Assembly: GCA_037043455.1 (NCBI GenBank)
Contig: JAWPHD010008237.1
Span: 1-64,000 of the forward strand
Source of the DNA: Cyrtodaria siliqua
Taxonomy: Eukaryota; Mollusca; Bivalvia; Adapedonta; Hiatellidae
Length of the DNA stretch: 64,000 nucleotides
Direction: 5' to 3'
A program made the position numbers and the translations under genes. The notes under the pieces are model-generated. The model was given only the letters and a program-made list of their open reading frames with translations, did no database searches and was not told the origin of the DNA. Positions 12,851-25,624 of the stretch are shown in pieces (within the stretch, counting starts at the first letter, position 1; every line of letters begins with the position of its first letter).

Positions 12851-13790
12851 AAAGATGGATCGGTAATAAGCACCTTGCTCACTAATTGTTTACTAACAGA
12901 CCATACGTCATGGTGTGATGACGTGCGATGATGACGTAAATCAATGACGTCTTGTCATTTTATTATAATTTCCGTAACATTTCCGGAAATTGCCAGGTTG
13001 TTCGGGTTTGGCACGAATGAAAACGGAATAATCTGGTCGATTGTCGTCAATGGCTTTCAATAGTGGACGATCCGAATACGGAAATCTGCGAAGAATTCCG
13101 ATTGCATTTATGGTTTTACGGGAAAACGAGATGGCGATAATGATAAACAAATGAAAGATGTTTTTTAACGGTAATTATCAAATCATTTGTTTATCCAAAT
13201 CGGTTAGCAAGACATATACATTTCTGCGACACGAAATCAACCTTTATTAAATTGTGAATTGTGTTGACCAATTTTGGCCAATGAACAATGTGCAAGGTAA
13301 CACTTTGGGCTACGCTTCCGGTTAATGGCCGTTTTGGCGACATAGGTAAAAATGCAATTTCAATGTCATTTTTGGATGGGTTCGAGAAAGATTTTTAATG
13401 TTTTTTCACCTCATTCTGCTTGAAAACCACCATTCTTAATGATTTCTACGAATGCTGATCTTCTTAATTTCGTAACAAAATATGCTACTTTACGGTTGTA
13501 GTCGCCCATAAACTACCGTAAATGACCGAAAACTTTTCAAAAGGATGGATTGGTACGTTTACTTTTCGCCTGCATTATACCATAAGAGCTCGTTTGCGCT
13601 CGCGTCGCTTCGCGACGCTAGCTGTGCTCGCTATCAGTTATTCTTTTTGTGGGGAGAGGGTGGTGGAGGAGTGTGGGAAGACGGGGGTTTTGTTTAACTT
13701 GAATCCACCCTTAAGTCCATATAAGTGTATACATACAATTGGAATATCAAGATTATATTTGTTTGGCATTAATACCCATCAAAATACTTA
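12851..13790. other. No recognisable gene
   Basis: Contains several TGACGT half sites near 12905-12950 and short frames without recognisable domains. A GC-richer palindromic patch lies near 13590-13625 (GTCGCTTCGCGAC). Confidence 0.45.
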
Positions 13791-14528
13791 GGATGTTTTT
13801 ACTATGTCTAATAAATGAGACCCATAGGTAGGGTAGTAGTAGGTAGGTAGTGGGGGAGGGAGGAGGATTTTTTTCTTTCTGTTAAGCTGTTATTGGCGCA
13901 ATTTCTTTTTTGTTATCTGTTATTAAGAATATTGTTACCTGTTGTCATCACATTATACACTCACCCCCATACACACACCACTCCCTCACCCTCCCACACA
14001 CAATTAATTGTATATTATTGTATAAGTATTTTGCCCGTTGTCTAGGCAGTGCCTATTTCATATTAATTTATTATTACATTTAACTTGCTTTTAACGTAAA
14101 CATATGTGTATTTGTCAAACCTTTTCCTGATTATATGTATGAGCTCTTTAGACTTTACTGGAAACACATATTGTGTTCTATCATATACTAAAAGCATATA
14201 CTAAAACTAACTGTTGCTGTTATCATTTTTTGTCATAAGGGGTCGAAATATGGCCCATTCCGTTTCAAAAAAGTATGTTTTCCCATTTTATTGCAATAAA
14301 ACTCATCCACTCGAAACCCGTTCAAAATTCGCCAGAGAACCCGGAAATATCGCCGTGTTTTGAACGTGTCCCTTTTAAACAGTCAAAGAGAGTAACCTCC
14401 CTTCATATACAACATTTGTTCTATCTCGGTCAATGTCGATCATTAATGATCGAGATTTTGCGAATGTGTATTCTAGAAATAACGCTAATTACGTTGTACC
14501 AAAATCGATAGAAATCATGCAAAATAAT

Positions 14529-14912
14529 GTAAGCATTTTTTAAATTAATTATTCCTGTTCATGAAAGAACGCCGGTAAGTTATTACGGGCAAAGCTCGAC
14601 CTGCCGAAGGCAGGTCGGGCAAAGCCCGACTATATGTTACACGTATGTACATGTATGCATGGGAATGAATATGTTAAATACTCACTAACTAACGCTACTA
14701 ATTTTCATTTTCGTAGTGCGTCAAACTTGAATTTTGTCTCCAAGATGGCAGACGACGCGGACGACGCCATTTTGAAACTTTCGGTCGCATTTTTGACCAG
14801 CTTCCTGTCTCACGATGAAGTCACGCAGACGTGATTAACAGTTGAATGCCAAAAGTAACTTACCGGCGTTCCCTTGTTAACAGAAATAATTAATTTTGAA
14901 GAATGCTTACAT
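14529..14912. repeat. Foldback element, arms about 60 bp
   Basis: The left arm starts GTAAGCATTTTTTAAATTAA and reaches GAACGCCGGTAAGTTA (14567-14582). The right arm mirrors it from TAACTTACCGGCGTTC (14856-14871) to GAATGCTTAC (about 14912). The interior carries a second perfect hairpin, GACCTGCC-GAA-GGCAGGTC near 14600. A related GAACGCCGGT-like end occurs at 20545. It looks like a non-autonomous DNA element nested in family B. Confidence 0.65.
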
Positions 14913-15333
14913 TTTTATGAAAGATTGCGTGTACCCAGGAGTTTTTCTGTTTTTCTATATGTTTTTCAGTATTTCTAGGACTCTGAAGCGCTTCAATTTT
15001 GAAGCGTCTGTGATCGGTGTAGATCGTACGTTTCGCACGTCGTAATCGGTATAGATCGTAAGTTTCACACGTCGTAAAAAAAAGTTTCCACAGCGCGTTA
15101 GCTTCTCTACGACGTGCGACTATTACATGTCACAGCCTTATTCTCCGCTATTTTTACGGAAAATACGAATTATGCAATGTTTTCTTTTAATAAACAAACA
15201 AATTAACGCAGCTCTGTTGCATATTTCTTGTCAGCGTTTCTTAAATTCACATTTGCAAAACCTCGATATTCAGGACCGAGAAAAACAAATGTGTACTTAT
15301 AATAAAGGGAGACTAATCTCTTGACTGTTTAAA

Positions 15334-15334
<1 letters not shown>

Positions 15335-15364
<30 letters not shown>

Positions 15365-15366
15365 TA
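15335..15366. repeat. A-rich and AAAT microsatellite
   Basis: A poly-A stretch followed by about five AAAT units. It may be a retroelement tail, but no body is recognisable. Confidence 0.6.
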
Positions 15367-16048
15367 CATTTTTTAGACAGAATTGGTCGAATTTCGACCC
15401 TTTTATAACAAAATATGATACCAACAATTGTGATTAAGAAGAGTTTATTTTAGTTAGAAGAGTTTATTTTAGTATATGATAGAACAAAATATGTGTTTCC
15501 AGTAAAGAGATCCTACATAAAATAAGGAAAATGCTAGACAAATACACATATGTTTACCTTAATCGCAAGTTAAAAATGTAACAATTATGTTTTAATATGA
15601 AACAGGCACTGACTAGATAACGGTCAAATAACTTTGATACAATGAATGATTAATTGTGTATGGAATGGATGGGGACTGGAGTAAGAATTTGATAAATAAT
15701 AACAGGTAACAAAGATTAATTAAATATTCTCAATAACACTAAACAGATGACAAAAAATAAATTTCACTAATAACAGTTTAAGAGATGAAAAAAAACTTGC
15801 CCCTCCCCCTCCTCAACACCACCAGAGCCTTTTACTAGGTCCAGGGCTTTTTTTCAAGGAAATTGGGAAAAATAAGCGCGAGACTGTCCAAATTGGGGAA
15901 AAAAATAGCGTGATTTTCGTTGTTTTGGGAAGAGTTTTTTTTTAAGGGGAAATTTTATTAAAATGTAGTTTTAGGTAAAATATTGATAAGGTTTTAGAAC
16001 TGAGTTATTTTAACATACAAACTATGTTAAGTATGTCACTTTATTACC

Positions 16049-16049
<1 letters not shown>

Positions 16050-16080
<31 letters not shown>

Positions 16081-16084
16081 TATA
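16050..16084. repeat. Poly-A plus TA dinucleotide microsatellite
   Basis: Fifteen A residues run into about ten TA units. Confidence 0.85.
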
Positions 16085-19000
16085 CATTTTTTGTTTTTAA
16101 TGGGAATTTTTTACCCCAAAATTGGGAAAAAATAGAGGTTTTTGCAATTGGGAAGAGGCCGAATTTCTGCCCCTGTTAAATAGGTTAAAAAGGCCCTGAG
16201 GTCTGGAAAGGAGCTTTTTTGCCTAGAATGTGGGAAAGATCCATGACTGGGAAATGACATTAAATGGGGAAAACTGCATGATTTTGTAATTTGGGTGGGG
16301 AAGTGGCCTTATACGGACCGCTGCAAAAAAGGGTTAAACGACCTGGACTACCTACCTACCACTACCTATGAGTCTCATTCATTAAACATAGAAAAAACAT
16401 CCTATGTATTTTGAAGGATATTTATGCCAACAAACAGACCTTGATATTTCAATTTTATGTATACACTTACATTCCGTTGGACATGCTAGAATAAATAATA
16501 AACATGTCGCTAGATTCTCTGAGATTATCTACAGTGGTTTGGTCAGAGAAGGCTCGGATTACAAATAAACATGTGTTCACCGTGACCGGACCATAACCTT
16601 TTAAACGCTGCCGACATCTTTTATGAGAATAAAACAAATCTAGTTTTTCCGAAAACCGTTCAGTTTGTTAGCCCCCGAAAATTGAAATACGCGGACTCAC
16701 ACAAATACTGCACCAGAAATGTTTGCGCATATTTTCTGTGTAAAGGAAAATATCAAATAAAGTCTGCACTCAAATCTATCCGTATCTTATTGTTCTCAAG
16801 TTTAATTATTACAGATACAAAATAAAACAAAAAGCTGACCTTCCTACTTATTGTTGCAGTTAGCAAGGGTATTATTTTATTAAGCCTTACAAATATATTT
16901 ATTTACATATTTGTGCAAAGATCTATCTATAACTATTTCCTGACTTTAAGATCTGATCAAATTTATAGTTAGTTCTGTCCCTTACAATTAAATAGAGATG
17001 GCTAAAAAGTGTACATGCTATCAAATTGCTTTGCCCGTTACATAGGTAGTGCCTATTTCATATTATTTGCTTTCTATTGTTAATCAGATCGTTGTGACTT
17101 CACCATGAGACAGGAAGCTGGTCACAAGCTAGACCGTAAGTTTCAAAATGGCGGACTCGCGCCATTGGAGACGATATTGAAGTTGGACGCATTATGAAAA
17201 TGAAAATGAGTTGTGTTAGTGAGTTTACCATATTCATTCGCATGCATACGTGTAACATATAGTCGGGCGAATTGCCTTCGGCAGGTATAGCTTTGCCCGT
17301 AAAAACCGAGTCACAGAACTTTTATAACCTACTGAAAGTAAGGTAAAATCTTAACATCTTGGTAGTAGAATATTATGAATAAGATAAACAAGAAACCTGC
17401 ATTGAATGATCTAGACTGAATCAGTAAAACATAAGAAAAATCTCATTTTCAAATAATTCCGTAAGTATGCGGAGATTCATTAGGACAAATCCGTCAAATG
17501 CAGCCAAAACAACGTCACAACTGTCAGATGACGTCACAATATTGACGTCACGTCACGTTTGTTTTCGTAAGGTGGATGAGATTTCATTTGAACAAAGCCG
17601 TAAAATACAGGTCTCTGTGTGTATTTTTCGCGAGGGGTACACATTGGTTTCTTATTGTGTTTACGCCTCCCTTCGCTCGGCGTTCACATCATTATACCTC
17701 GGTCTTATTAGTGTACACCGTGCTTCGTTCTGTTTGTTTTTACGACAACGCTTCACTGGACGCTTTACTTGCGTCAAGTGCTTCAGAGACCCAGAAATAT
17801 CAACAACAGATAGAGGTTGCAGAAAACTAAATATTTTCCCATAGACCTCCTGTGGCTCCTGTCAGCTAATATCTCAAGAATTATACACCAGATTTTCTTT
17901 AAATTACCTTATTTCATACATATTTCCATCACACAGCCTTTGAAAGTGTGAAAAAGACAACTTTTCCAGCTCAACCTCTCTGCACATGTCTGTGTTGACA
18001 AACACTATTGAATCCGCACTGAATATTGACATGTAATTTCAATGGATGTTACATTTTCGAAAACATGAAAAAATATTTTTTTTATTTAATTTAATGATCC
18101 TAGCTGATGGGGATTATTTTACCTATAGTTTATGCATATTGAATATTTCAAAGCTATATCTGCTGACCTCTGTGAATTTTCACTTCTGTACTGAATCGTA
18201 CACAACAAAAGGCGGGGCTTAAGCCAGGCTATATTTAGCTGTACGCAGACTAGAATGCCTCCCGCCTTCGGCGAGGCGGAAGTTTCTAAAAAAAGATCGA
18301 TCTCCCACGAAGATGGGTGATTTTGATATTTTTTAAATCTTCTGTACATACCGTACAGTTTTACGTATATACCGTAAAACTGTGTCTATCCTAGATGTAT
18401 CTACTACGCATACAAAAATAATTACAGCGCATATCGTTTCGCATTTTCTTATAAAATATATGTATTGTTTGTCTCTATACAAACACACCATTTTTAATGA
18501 ATACCGGAAGTATATGAAGTAAACATACATTATACAATTAATGCACCATCCAGACGTGTGTGTACTTTGTAAGACAAACGTCTGTGGGTGTGTTGTTAAG
18601 GAGTATAGTCCCTCTTCCCTATTAAACGTCTGAAACCTTCTAATGTAAAATGCTTTTTTGAATCGTTGGGCTTGTTTACCGAGATTCTGGTTCTGATTGG
18701 CTGACACATACACCCAGACTTGTAATCTAGATCATCTGCGACGCTTGCTTGTTTTCAAGACAAACGTCTAGATAAGTCCTCCTCAACAAAGTTTAATTTT
18801 TGCCGATACCCTGGTAAGATTTCTGATTGGCTGTGACAGGAACACCTGCTATCCAAGATATACCGAAAGGCAGAAAGACAATATATTTATAATATGAAAT
18901 AGGCACGACCTATGTAACGGGCAAAGCACTTTGATAGAATGTACACCTTTTACAGTTATAGGTCTTAAATATCTATCCATTTTTATTTTAAGGGTGAGAA

Positions 19001-20829
19001 CTTAATATAAATTTGGTCAGATTTTAAACTTAAAGTCTTGAAATAGTTATAGATATGACTTTCCGCAAAATATGTAAACAAATATATTTCTAAGGCCTAA
19101 TAAAAATAATACCCGTGTTTACTGCAACCTTGTTAGAAACAATGGGTAGGAAGCTTTTTGTTTTATTTTTTGCTTGTATTTTTTATCCGTAATAAGACTA
19201 CTTTAAACCCGAGAACAATAAGATACGGATAGAATTAAGTGCAGACTTTATTTGATATTTTTCGTTGCACAGAAAAGATGCCCAAGCAATTTTGGCGCAG
19301 TTTTTTTGTGAGTGTACTTGAATTTTCAGGCGCTAACAAACTGAACAGTTGTCGGAAAACATAGATTTGTTTTATTCTCATAAAAAGGAGTTGTCGGCAG
19401 CTTTTTAATTGAGTTGGTCCGGTCACGGTAAACACAGGTATTATTTTATATGTCCTAATATTTAAATGTCACTCTCGTGTTAGAAAAGTGTCAATACTGT
19501 AGATAATCTCAATGAATCTAGCAACATGTTTATTATTTATTCTTTTTGGGGGGATGGGGGATGGTGTGTGGGGATACATGGGGTCTGCTAAACTTGAATC
19601 CAGAATTAAGACCAATGGCATGTAAGTGTATACATTAAATTGGAATATCAAGTTTATATATGTTGGCATAAATATCCATCAAAATGCTTAGGATGTTGTT
19701 TCTATGTTTAATGAATGAGACTCATAGGTAGTAGTTGGTAGGTAGTCGAGGCCTTTGTACCCTTCTTCGCAGCGGTCTGTATAAGGCCCCTTCCAAACCC
19801 AAATTTCTTTGAAAATCATGCAGTTTTCCCCATCTTTTAAACTTAATTAACTCTGAAAATTTCATTCCCCAGCCATGGATCTTTCCCTCCATTTTGAGGC
19901 CCCTTTCCAAAACTAGTAAAAATGCCCTGGTTGTGGGGAGGGGAGGGGTGTGGGGGTCATATTTTCTTTCTTTAAGCTGTTATTGGTGAACTTTCTTTTG
20001 TGTTATCTGTTTAAATGTTATTGAGAATATTTATTTAATCTTTGTTACCTGTTATCATCAAATTCTAACCCTACTCCCGATCCATTCCATACACAATTAA
20101 TTATTAATTGTATCAAAGTAATTTGCCCTTATCTATGCAGTGCCTGTTTCATATTAAAAAATATTGTTACATTTAATCAACATTGCTGTTATCATTTTTT
20201 TGTCATCAGGGCCGAAATTTGACCCATTCCGTTTCAAGAAAAGTATTTTTCCCCATATTATTGCAGTTAAACTCACCTACTCGGAACTCATTTAAAAATG
20301 GACGGAGAACCCGGAAATCCGGAAATCTCGCTGTGTTTTGAACGTGTCCTTTTTAAACAGTCAAAGAGAGTAGCCTCCCTTTATAAATACATTTGTTCTG
20401 TCTCGGTCAATTGTCCTGGTTTCGATCGAGATTTTGCGAATGTGTATTTTAGAAATAACGCTAATTACGTTGTACCAAAACCGACAGAAAACCTGCAAAA
20501 AAATGTAAGCATACTTTAAAATTCATTATATCTGTTCATAATAAAACGCCGGTGAGTTATTTTTTACTTTCAACGTCTTTGTCTTTGTGACTTCACCGTG
20601 AGACAGGGAGCTGGTCAAAAACGAGACCGGAAGTTTCAAAATGGCGGAATGGCGGGCGTCCGTCATTTTGGAGACTAAATTGAAGTTGTATGCATATGAA
20701 AATGAAAATTAGTAGCGTTAGTTAGTGAGTATTTACCATATTCATTTGCATGCATACGTGTAAGCTATAGTCGGCAGGTCGTGCTTTACCCGTATAAACA
20801 CAAAGGGGGTAACTTCATCATTATATCAA

Positions 20830-20965
20830 TCCTCCGTGGTGCCACTGGGTTCCATCGGTGTGTTCTTGGGCAATACACTTCTCCTTAGCCTCGTCCGTCG
20901 GATGGGACGTAAACCGGGCGGTCCCGTGTATCGGTCTATCCTCCGAGCACGTTAAAGAACTATTG
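20830..20965 (+). mobile_element. SINE tail fragment
   Basis: Contains TGTGTTCTTGGGCAATACAC followed by CGTCCGTCGGATGGGACGTA, the conserved-domain type sequence found at the 3' side of several invertebrate SINE families. The tRNA-like head is missing, so this is a 5'-truncated copy. Related sequence is at 12657 and, more weakly, near 49905-49945. Confidence 0.5.
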
Positions 20966-21039
20966 CTTTATTGACCTTGGTTACATGGTAGAAACTTCAT
21001 TTTTTATGGGATTCAGAGTTGTCCGTCGTCCGTCGTTAA

Positions 21040-23150
21040 CTTTTGTCTCGTTAAGTCGATATGGCCTTCATTTTTCATCCGATATTAACCAATCTTTACC
21101 AGATGGTTAATATCAATAAAAACTCAAAAGAATTTGAAACCCAGCAAGATTGAATCAGTAACAGCGGAATTATGGCCCTTGATTTAGTTAAAAATGCTAT
21201 GTTTTGCCTTGTTAAGACGATAGTGCCTTCATGTTTCATCCGATCCTTACCAAACTTTACCATATTGTTAATATCAATAAAAGCTCGAATCAGTTTGAAC
21301 ACCAGTTAGATCCAACCAGTAATAACGGAGTTATGGCCCTTGATTTAGGGAAAATTGCTATATTTTGCCTCGTTAAGATGATAGGGCCTTCATTTTTCAT
21401 CCGATCTTTACCAAACTTTAACAGATTGGTAATATCAATGAAAGCTCGGAAAAGTTCGAAAACCAGCTATATCGGAATTATTTGCATTTGAATTATTCGG
21501 AAATGCCATTTACAGCCTTGTGAACACTTTAGCGCCTTCATTTTGTTGATATCAATGAAAGCTCGGACGAGTTTGAAAACCAACCAGATCGAACCAGTAA
21601 TACCGGAGTTGTGGCCCTTTTTCAATTTTTGTTAATGTACACTGGAAACCCCAGGGGTCGTGGGTTCAAATCTCACTTGAGGCAAATTTTTTTTCATAAG
21701 AAACATTGGTTCATGGGTTCAATGCTTTTTAATTATTATTTTTATATTTTTTTTTTTTGAATATTTATATTTTTTAATTTAGTTTTACATAGAATTATAG
21801 GGAAGAACTTCAAAAATCTTCTTCTCTGAAACTACAAGAGATAAAAGTTTAATATTTTTTATTTATTATCTGCTTATGGATCCTCTACCAAGTTTGTTCA
21901 AATGGTGACCCTGGAGTCAAATTTGGCCCTGTCCCCGGATCACATGTTTTACATAGACTTTTATAGGGAAAAACTTAAACAATCTTCTTCTCTGAAATTA
22001 CCAGAGCTAGAGGTTTAATATTTTGTATTTACCATCAGCTCATGGACCTCTACCAAGTTTGTTCAAATGGTTACCCTGGAGTCAAATTTGGCCCCGCCCC
22101 TGGGTCACATGTCAATCTTGGTTTGTGTGTTTATATTAACGAAAGTTTGATTTGTTTTAAAGCTAGCCAAACTTGATCCAAATACATCCCTCCCCTATAT
22201 CTTGGTAATTGAAGACACTTTATCAAAAACTAGTTTGATAGTGCCATATCTGCCACACCAATCCTTCTATCCCCCACCCACCCCCACCACACCACAAAAA
22301 TGGAACCATATAGCCAGTAGGGCCTTCATTTTCATCCGATCTTTTCCAAACTTAACCATATTGTTGATATCAATGAAAGGCGCGACGAGTTTGTAAACCA
22401 GCCACATCGGGACTAGTAATACCCGGAGTTATGGCCCTTGATTTTTCTGAAAATTATCCTATATTTTGCCTCGTGAACACATTGGGGACCTTCGTTTTTC
22501 ATCAGATATTTCCAAAACTTTACCAGATTGTTGATATCAATAAGCCCGGAAGAGTTCGAAAACAAGCTAGATCGGACTAGTAACTCCGGAGTTAGAGCTC
22601 TTGATTTTCTGAAATATTCTATAGTTTGTCTTGTTAACATGATAGGGCCTTAATTCGCTTATCATCTGGGCCCAGTTGTTCAAAGATCGATTATCTTAAC
22701 GCTCAATTAGTGAAAACTTTTCAAATTTCATATTCTCATACGGAATATGTTTTTGTATCACCAAACGTATTAATTTGAGTTTCTTCTGAACATAAAACGT
22801 TTAAATGCTAAATTTCTGGCTGCTTTTTAAGTAATCGAGCGTTAAGCTAATCGATCTTTGAACAACTGGGCTCTGATCTTTTCCAAACTTACAAACATCA
22901 CCAGAGTGTTCATATCAATGCAAGCTCAGAAGAGTTCAAAAGCCAGCCTCATAGGAACAGTAAAACCGGAGTTATGGCCCTTGACTCTCTTAAAAAATGC
23001 TATATTTGACCTTGCTTACATTATAGAAGCTTCGTTTTGCATTGGATCTTTACCAAACTTGGCCAGATTGTTAATATTAATGAAAGATCAAACGAGTTCT
23101 AAAACCAGCCAGTTCAGACCGGTTACACTGGAGATTTCTTTAAAAAATGC
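21040..23150 (+). repeat. Degenerate tandem repeat, unit about 160-180 bp
   Basis: The phrases CATCCGATCTTTACCAAACTT, TTGTTAATATCAATGAAAGC and CGGAGTTATGGCCCTTGA recur in order at about 21060-21200, 21230-21370, 21390-21480, 21540-21620, 22320-22450, 22490-22640 and 22870-22990. Units are imperfect and spaced irregularly by insertions. Open frames across it are not conserved between units. A tRNA-like scrap (GGTCGTGGGTTCAAATCTC) lies at about 21656. Confidence 0.7.
22669..22871. mobile_element. Foldback MITE, about 203 bp
   Basis: Ends are inverted repeats of about 40 bp beginning G(G)GCCCAGTTGTTCAAAGATC and mirrored by GATCTTTGAACAACTGGGC. The flanking TCTG at 22665-22668 and 22872-22875 looks like a 3-4-bp target duplication. 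It splits a unit of the surrounding tandem repeat. No coding capacity. Confidence 0.75.
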
Positions 23151-23189
23151 TATATATGTATGAAACCACTAATTACATTCCCCATAGAA

Positions 23190-23360
23190 CTCATTGTTAA
23201 AATGCTACATATATTCATGATTTGCTGCAACTTCATTTCAAGTTTGGATAATGCAACAGTGTCATTTTCATATAGAAAAATAGCATTGCCTTTGAAAACT
23301 CGTAAGAAACTGTGCGGTAACAAGACACAAGTCAAGGGTTCAGCGGAAAAGCAGTAGTTC
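23190..23360 (+). repeat. Third copy of the 1.4/7.7-kb repeat segment
   Basis: Shares TTCATGATTTGCTGCAACTT and CATATAGAAAAATA blocks with 1390-1520 and 7795-7915. It shows that part of the duplicated 0.1-9.5 kb block is itself a dispersed repeat. Confidence 0.7.
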
Positions 23361-23499
23361 GGCTTTGCACATTATTGTAAACATTCAAATAAATAACTTT
23401 TGTGAAAATTGTTAGGGCTGCCATATAATGTACTTGTTGCCGGCAGGGTTGGCTGTGCCTGTCTGTTGCACAGCCTGAAAGGGTGATCTGCATTAAAAA

Positions 23500-24048
23500 C
23501 TAGACATGCATGTTTGTACAGGCATACATTTGCCTATGGTTGTAATCAAAATACTTTTTGACGGTCGATCTACTATTGATATTGCTTAAAGAGCTATAAC
23601 TGGCAGACAGGGGACCCATGTAAAGCAACCACAGCTTGTAGTCAATTCGACCAAATGACATTAACGGATTGGAAGCCAAACGTAGCCTAAACTGTTGGTC
23701 ATAAGTTTTCCATCCAAGGCCACTATGCCTCTTTGCACCGGTTCGAATTGTCTGCATATATTTAAGAACTTCTTGCAATTTATCCGGGTGCCCCGCCAGA
23801 AATATACTCGAATAAATAATAAAAGCATCAGTCCAACTCTCTATAGTTACAATCTTGTTTGCGAAAGTTGACGATTTGACTAGAAGTTCACCGGACTGGC
23901 TAACCATCAACATTCTTTCGTTATCATCCCGAACCTGGCAGTCAAGCAAGCCAGCTAAATCAATATACTGGCCAGAAACAATCTTGGCCCTACCAGTAGG
24001 CAATACCTGACACCCAAGTTCGGAATGTATACTTTGTAAAGCCCCCAA
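23500..24048 (-). pseudogene. Retroelement gag-like protein, truncated
   Basis: A 182-codon reading frame with GQYIDLAGLLD near residue 26, SWTDAFIIYSSIFLAGHPDK near residues 71-90 and GLGWKTYDQQFRLRLA near residues 110-125. This arrangement resembles the nucleocapsid/gag-like ORF that accompanies tyrosine-recombinase or LTR retroelements in bivalves (family memory, not searched). After KYFDYN, where a Cys/His knuckle would be expected, the reading frame passes into unrelated sequence and stops, so the 3' part is lost. No reverse transcriptase or recombinase follows on the same strand. The first methionine is uncertain because sequence upstream is also open in neighbouring frames. Confidence 0.5.
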
Positions 24049-24211
24049 CGGTAGCTCCTTACCGCTAACCAGAGGTGGTCTAAATGCTTCACCTTGTCCC
24101 GACTCATCAAGAGCCCTCCACCACAGGCTGGTTCCTCCACCACGGCATCTACCTGGACCCCACGCGACGTCTTCTGTACGCCAGGTCTGGTCTCGGAGAC
24201 TTTACCGAGAC

Positions 24212-24270
24212 AATTTCGTATGTGTCGTTTTCGGCCGTTACCAAAGGTCCATTATCATACTCCTTTTTTT
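24212..24270 (+). mobile_element. Family A fragment, copy A3
   Basis: Only the terminal block is present: TTTCGTATGTGTCGTTTTCG, then GGCCGTTACCAAAGGTCC and CATTATCATACTCC with a T run. Confidence 0.7.
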
Positions 24271-24662
24271 AGTATTCAAATAGTTACCACTATATATATT
24301 GCTTTATGTCCTCCCGTAATTATGAACATACAGTAGATATCATTCAGATTCAAATTGTTACCACTTATTATGATGCTTTATGAACACAAGTAATATAGTA
24401 GATTTCATTCAACAAGATGTTTCCTTGACAACGTTCACACGTTTCTAAACAATATGTAATTTAAATTGTGGATATCTACGCTTTCCCTGAACTCTTCCTG
24501 TTCTTTTCTCATTATGTCTTGTTTTCATATTGAACTCATTTTCTTTCAAAGTATTTGCCATTGTCCTTCATTATATAGTCTTGCGGGCATTTATTTGTTT
24601 ACACTGTTCTGTTTGATTGGGATGACAATAGGGTAAGAGTAAGTCTAAATTTTGTTACGAAC

Positions 24663-25624
24663 CTGCTGGACACATTCTTACTGGAAATCTTGATGTAAAT
24701 GAGGATAAGAGGATTCGGCATTTAATTGCCAAAGGGCCTAAGTATCGCCTTCCATCTGATATTGATTTTAATGCCTGTCGCAATGAAATTGCGGGTTCTT
24801 TAACAGATTTCTGTACAAAGTGGTGTAAGCGAGAAAAAGCAGATAAACATGCATTACTGCTTGGATGAAAACTATTTCAGAAATTGTTGAATTGCGTATT
24901 GTATGTTACGAATCAAATCCATCCCTGCTTCCACAGCCTACTATTTACAATTTACGACACCTTAAGACGGGTATTCAGAATTTACATACTGCATTTGCTC
25001 TAGTTCCAGCAGACAAAGCTTCCAACAAAATAATTATTGTCTGACGACTACATTATATCAATACTTTAAATGCTGAGCTAGCGAGCACTTCTGCTTATCT
25101 AACTACACTCACCTCTACTGGAGACGGACATTGTTTCCCAGCATGTGACCTTTATGGAGACTATACAGGTTTCTGTAATTAGTAAGCAGACGCAGCTCCC
25201 TACAATGTACTGGATACCCAAACTTCACAAAATTCCTTACAAAGCACGTTTTATCGCTAATTCTAGTTCATGTACCACGACCAATATATCAAAACTATTG
25301 ACTTCCTGACTTTCCGCGATTACAGAACATATTGTAAAATATTGCGGAAAGGCTTTCGAGAACTCAGGAATCAATCTGTTTTGGTATATCAAATACTCTG
25401 GAGAAGTTCTTGACAAACTACGGTGTAAGCATTTTCATGCCTCTTCTCTAAGCACCTGCGACATTTCTACGCTGTATACTACACTACCACATAATCTTAT
25501 GAAAGAAAAATTGCTTCAGCTTATTAAGAAGATATTTGCTAGAGAAGGTACAACTTTTCTATCTTGTAATAATACCAGGGCTTTCTTTACTAACGACCCC
25601 ATTGATAAGTATAATTCGTGGACT
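24663..25624 (+). pseudogene. Penelope-like RT, N-terminal half (broken)
   Basis: Frames read GHILTGNL, then GPKYRLPSDIDFNACRNEIA (24663-24868, stop at a TGA), later FALVPADKAS near 24995, and MYWIPKLHKIPYKARFIANS near 25205-25265, which is the fingers region with the conserved KARFI. It continues as CDISTLYTTLPHNLM, the first catalytic aspartate region of the reverse transcriptase palm, before the family A insertion at 25625. At least three frame changes are needed to read through. The assignment to Penelope-like elements rests on recognising these blocks, not on a search. Confidence 0.65.

Larger units (their letters stand above)
13790..20830. repeat. Mosaic of family B repeats in alternating orientation
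   Basis: One landmark, TGCCCGTT...CAGTGCCTATTTCATATTA, recurs at about 14032 (+), 15594 (-), 17031 (+), 18891 (-) and 20123 (+). A second, GTGACTTCACC..GAGACAGG, recurs at about 14825 (-), 17096 (+) and 20588 (+). A third, around ATGAGTCTCATTCATTAAAC, recurs at 13815, 16370 and 19710. Alternating copies can fold into long hairpins. No transposase frame survives. The short frames here translate repeat sequence, and two adjacent frames at 17467-17844 are unsupported. Confidence 0.7.

Noticed and set aside
17467..17844. Overlapping 125- and 84-codon frames as a gene
   Set aside because: They lie in the family B mosaic, show no domain and differ in frame only.
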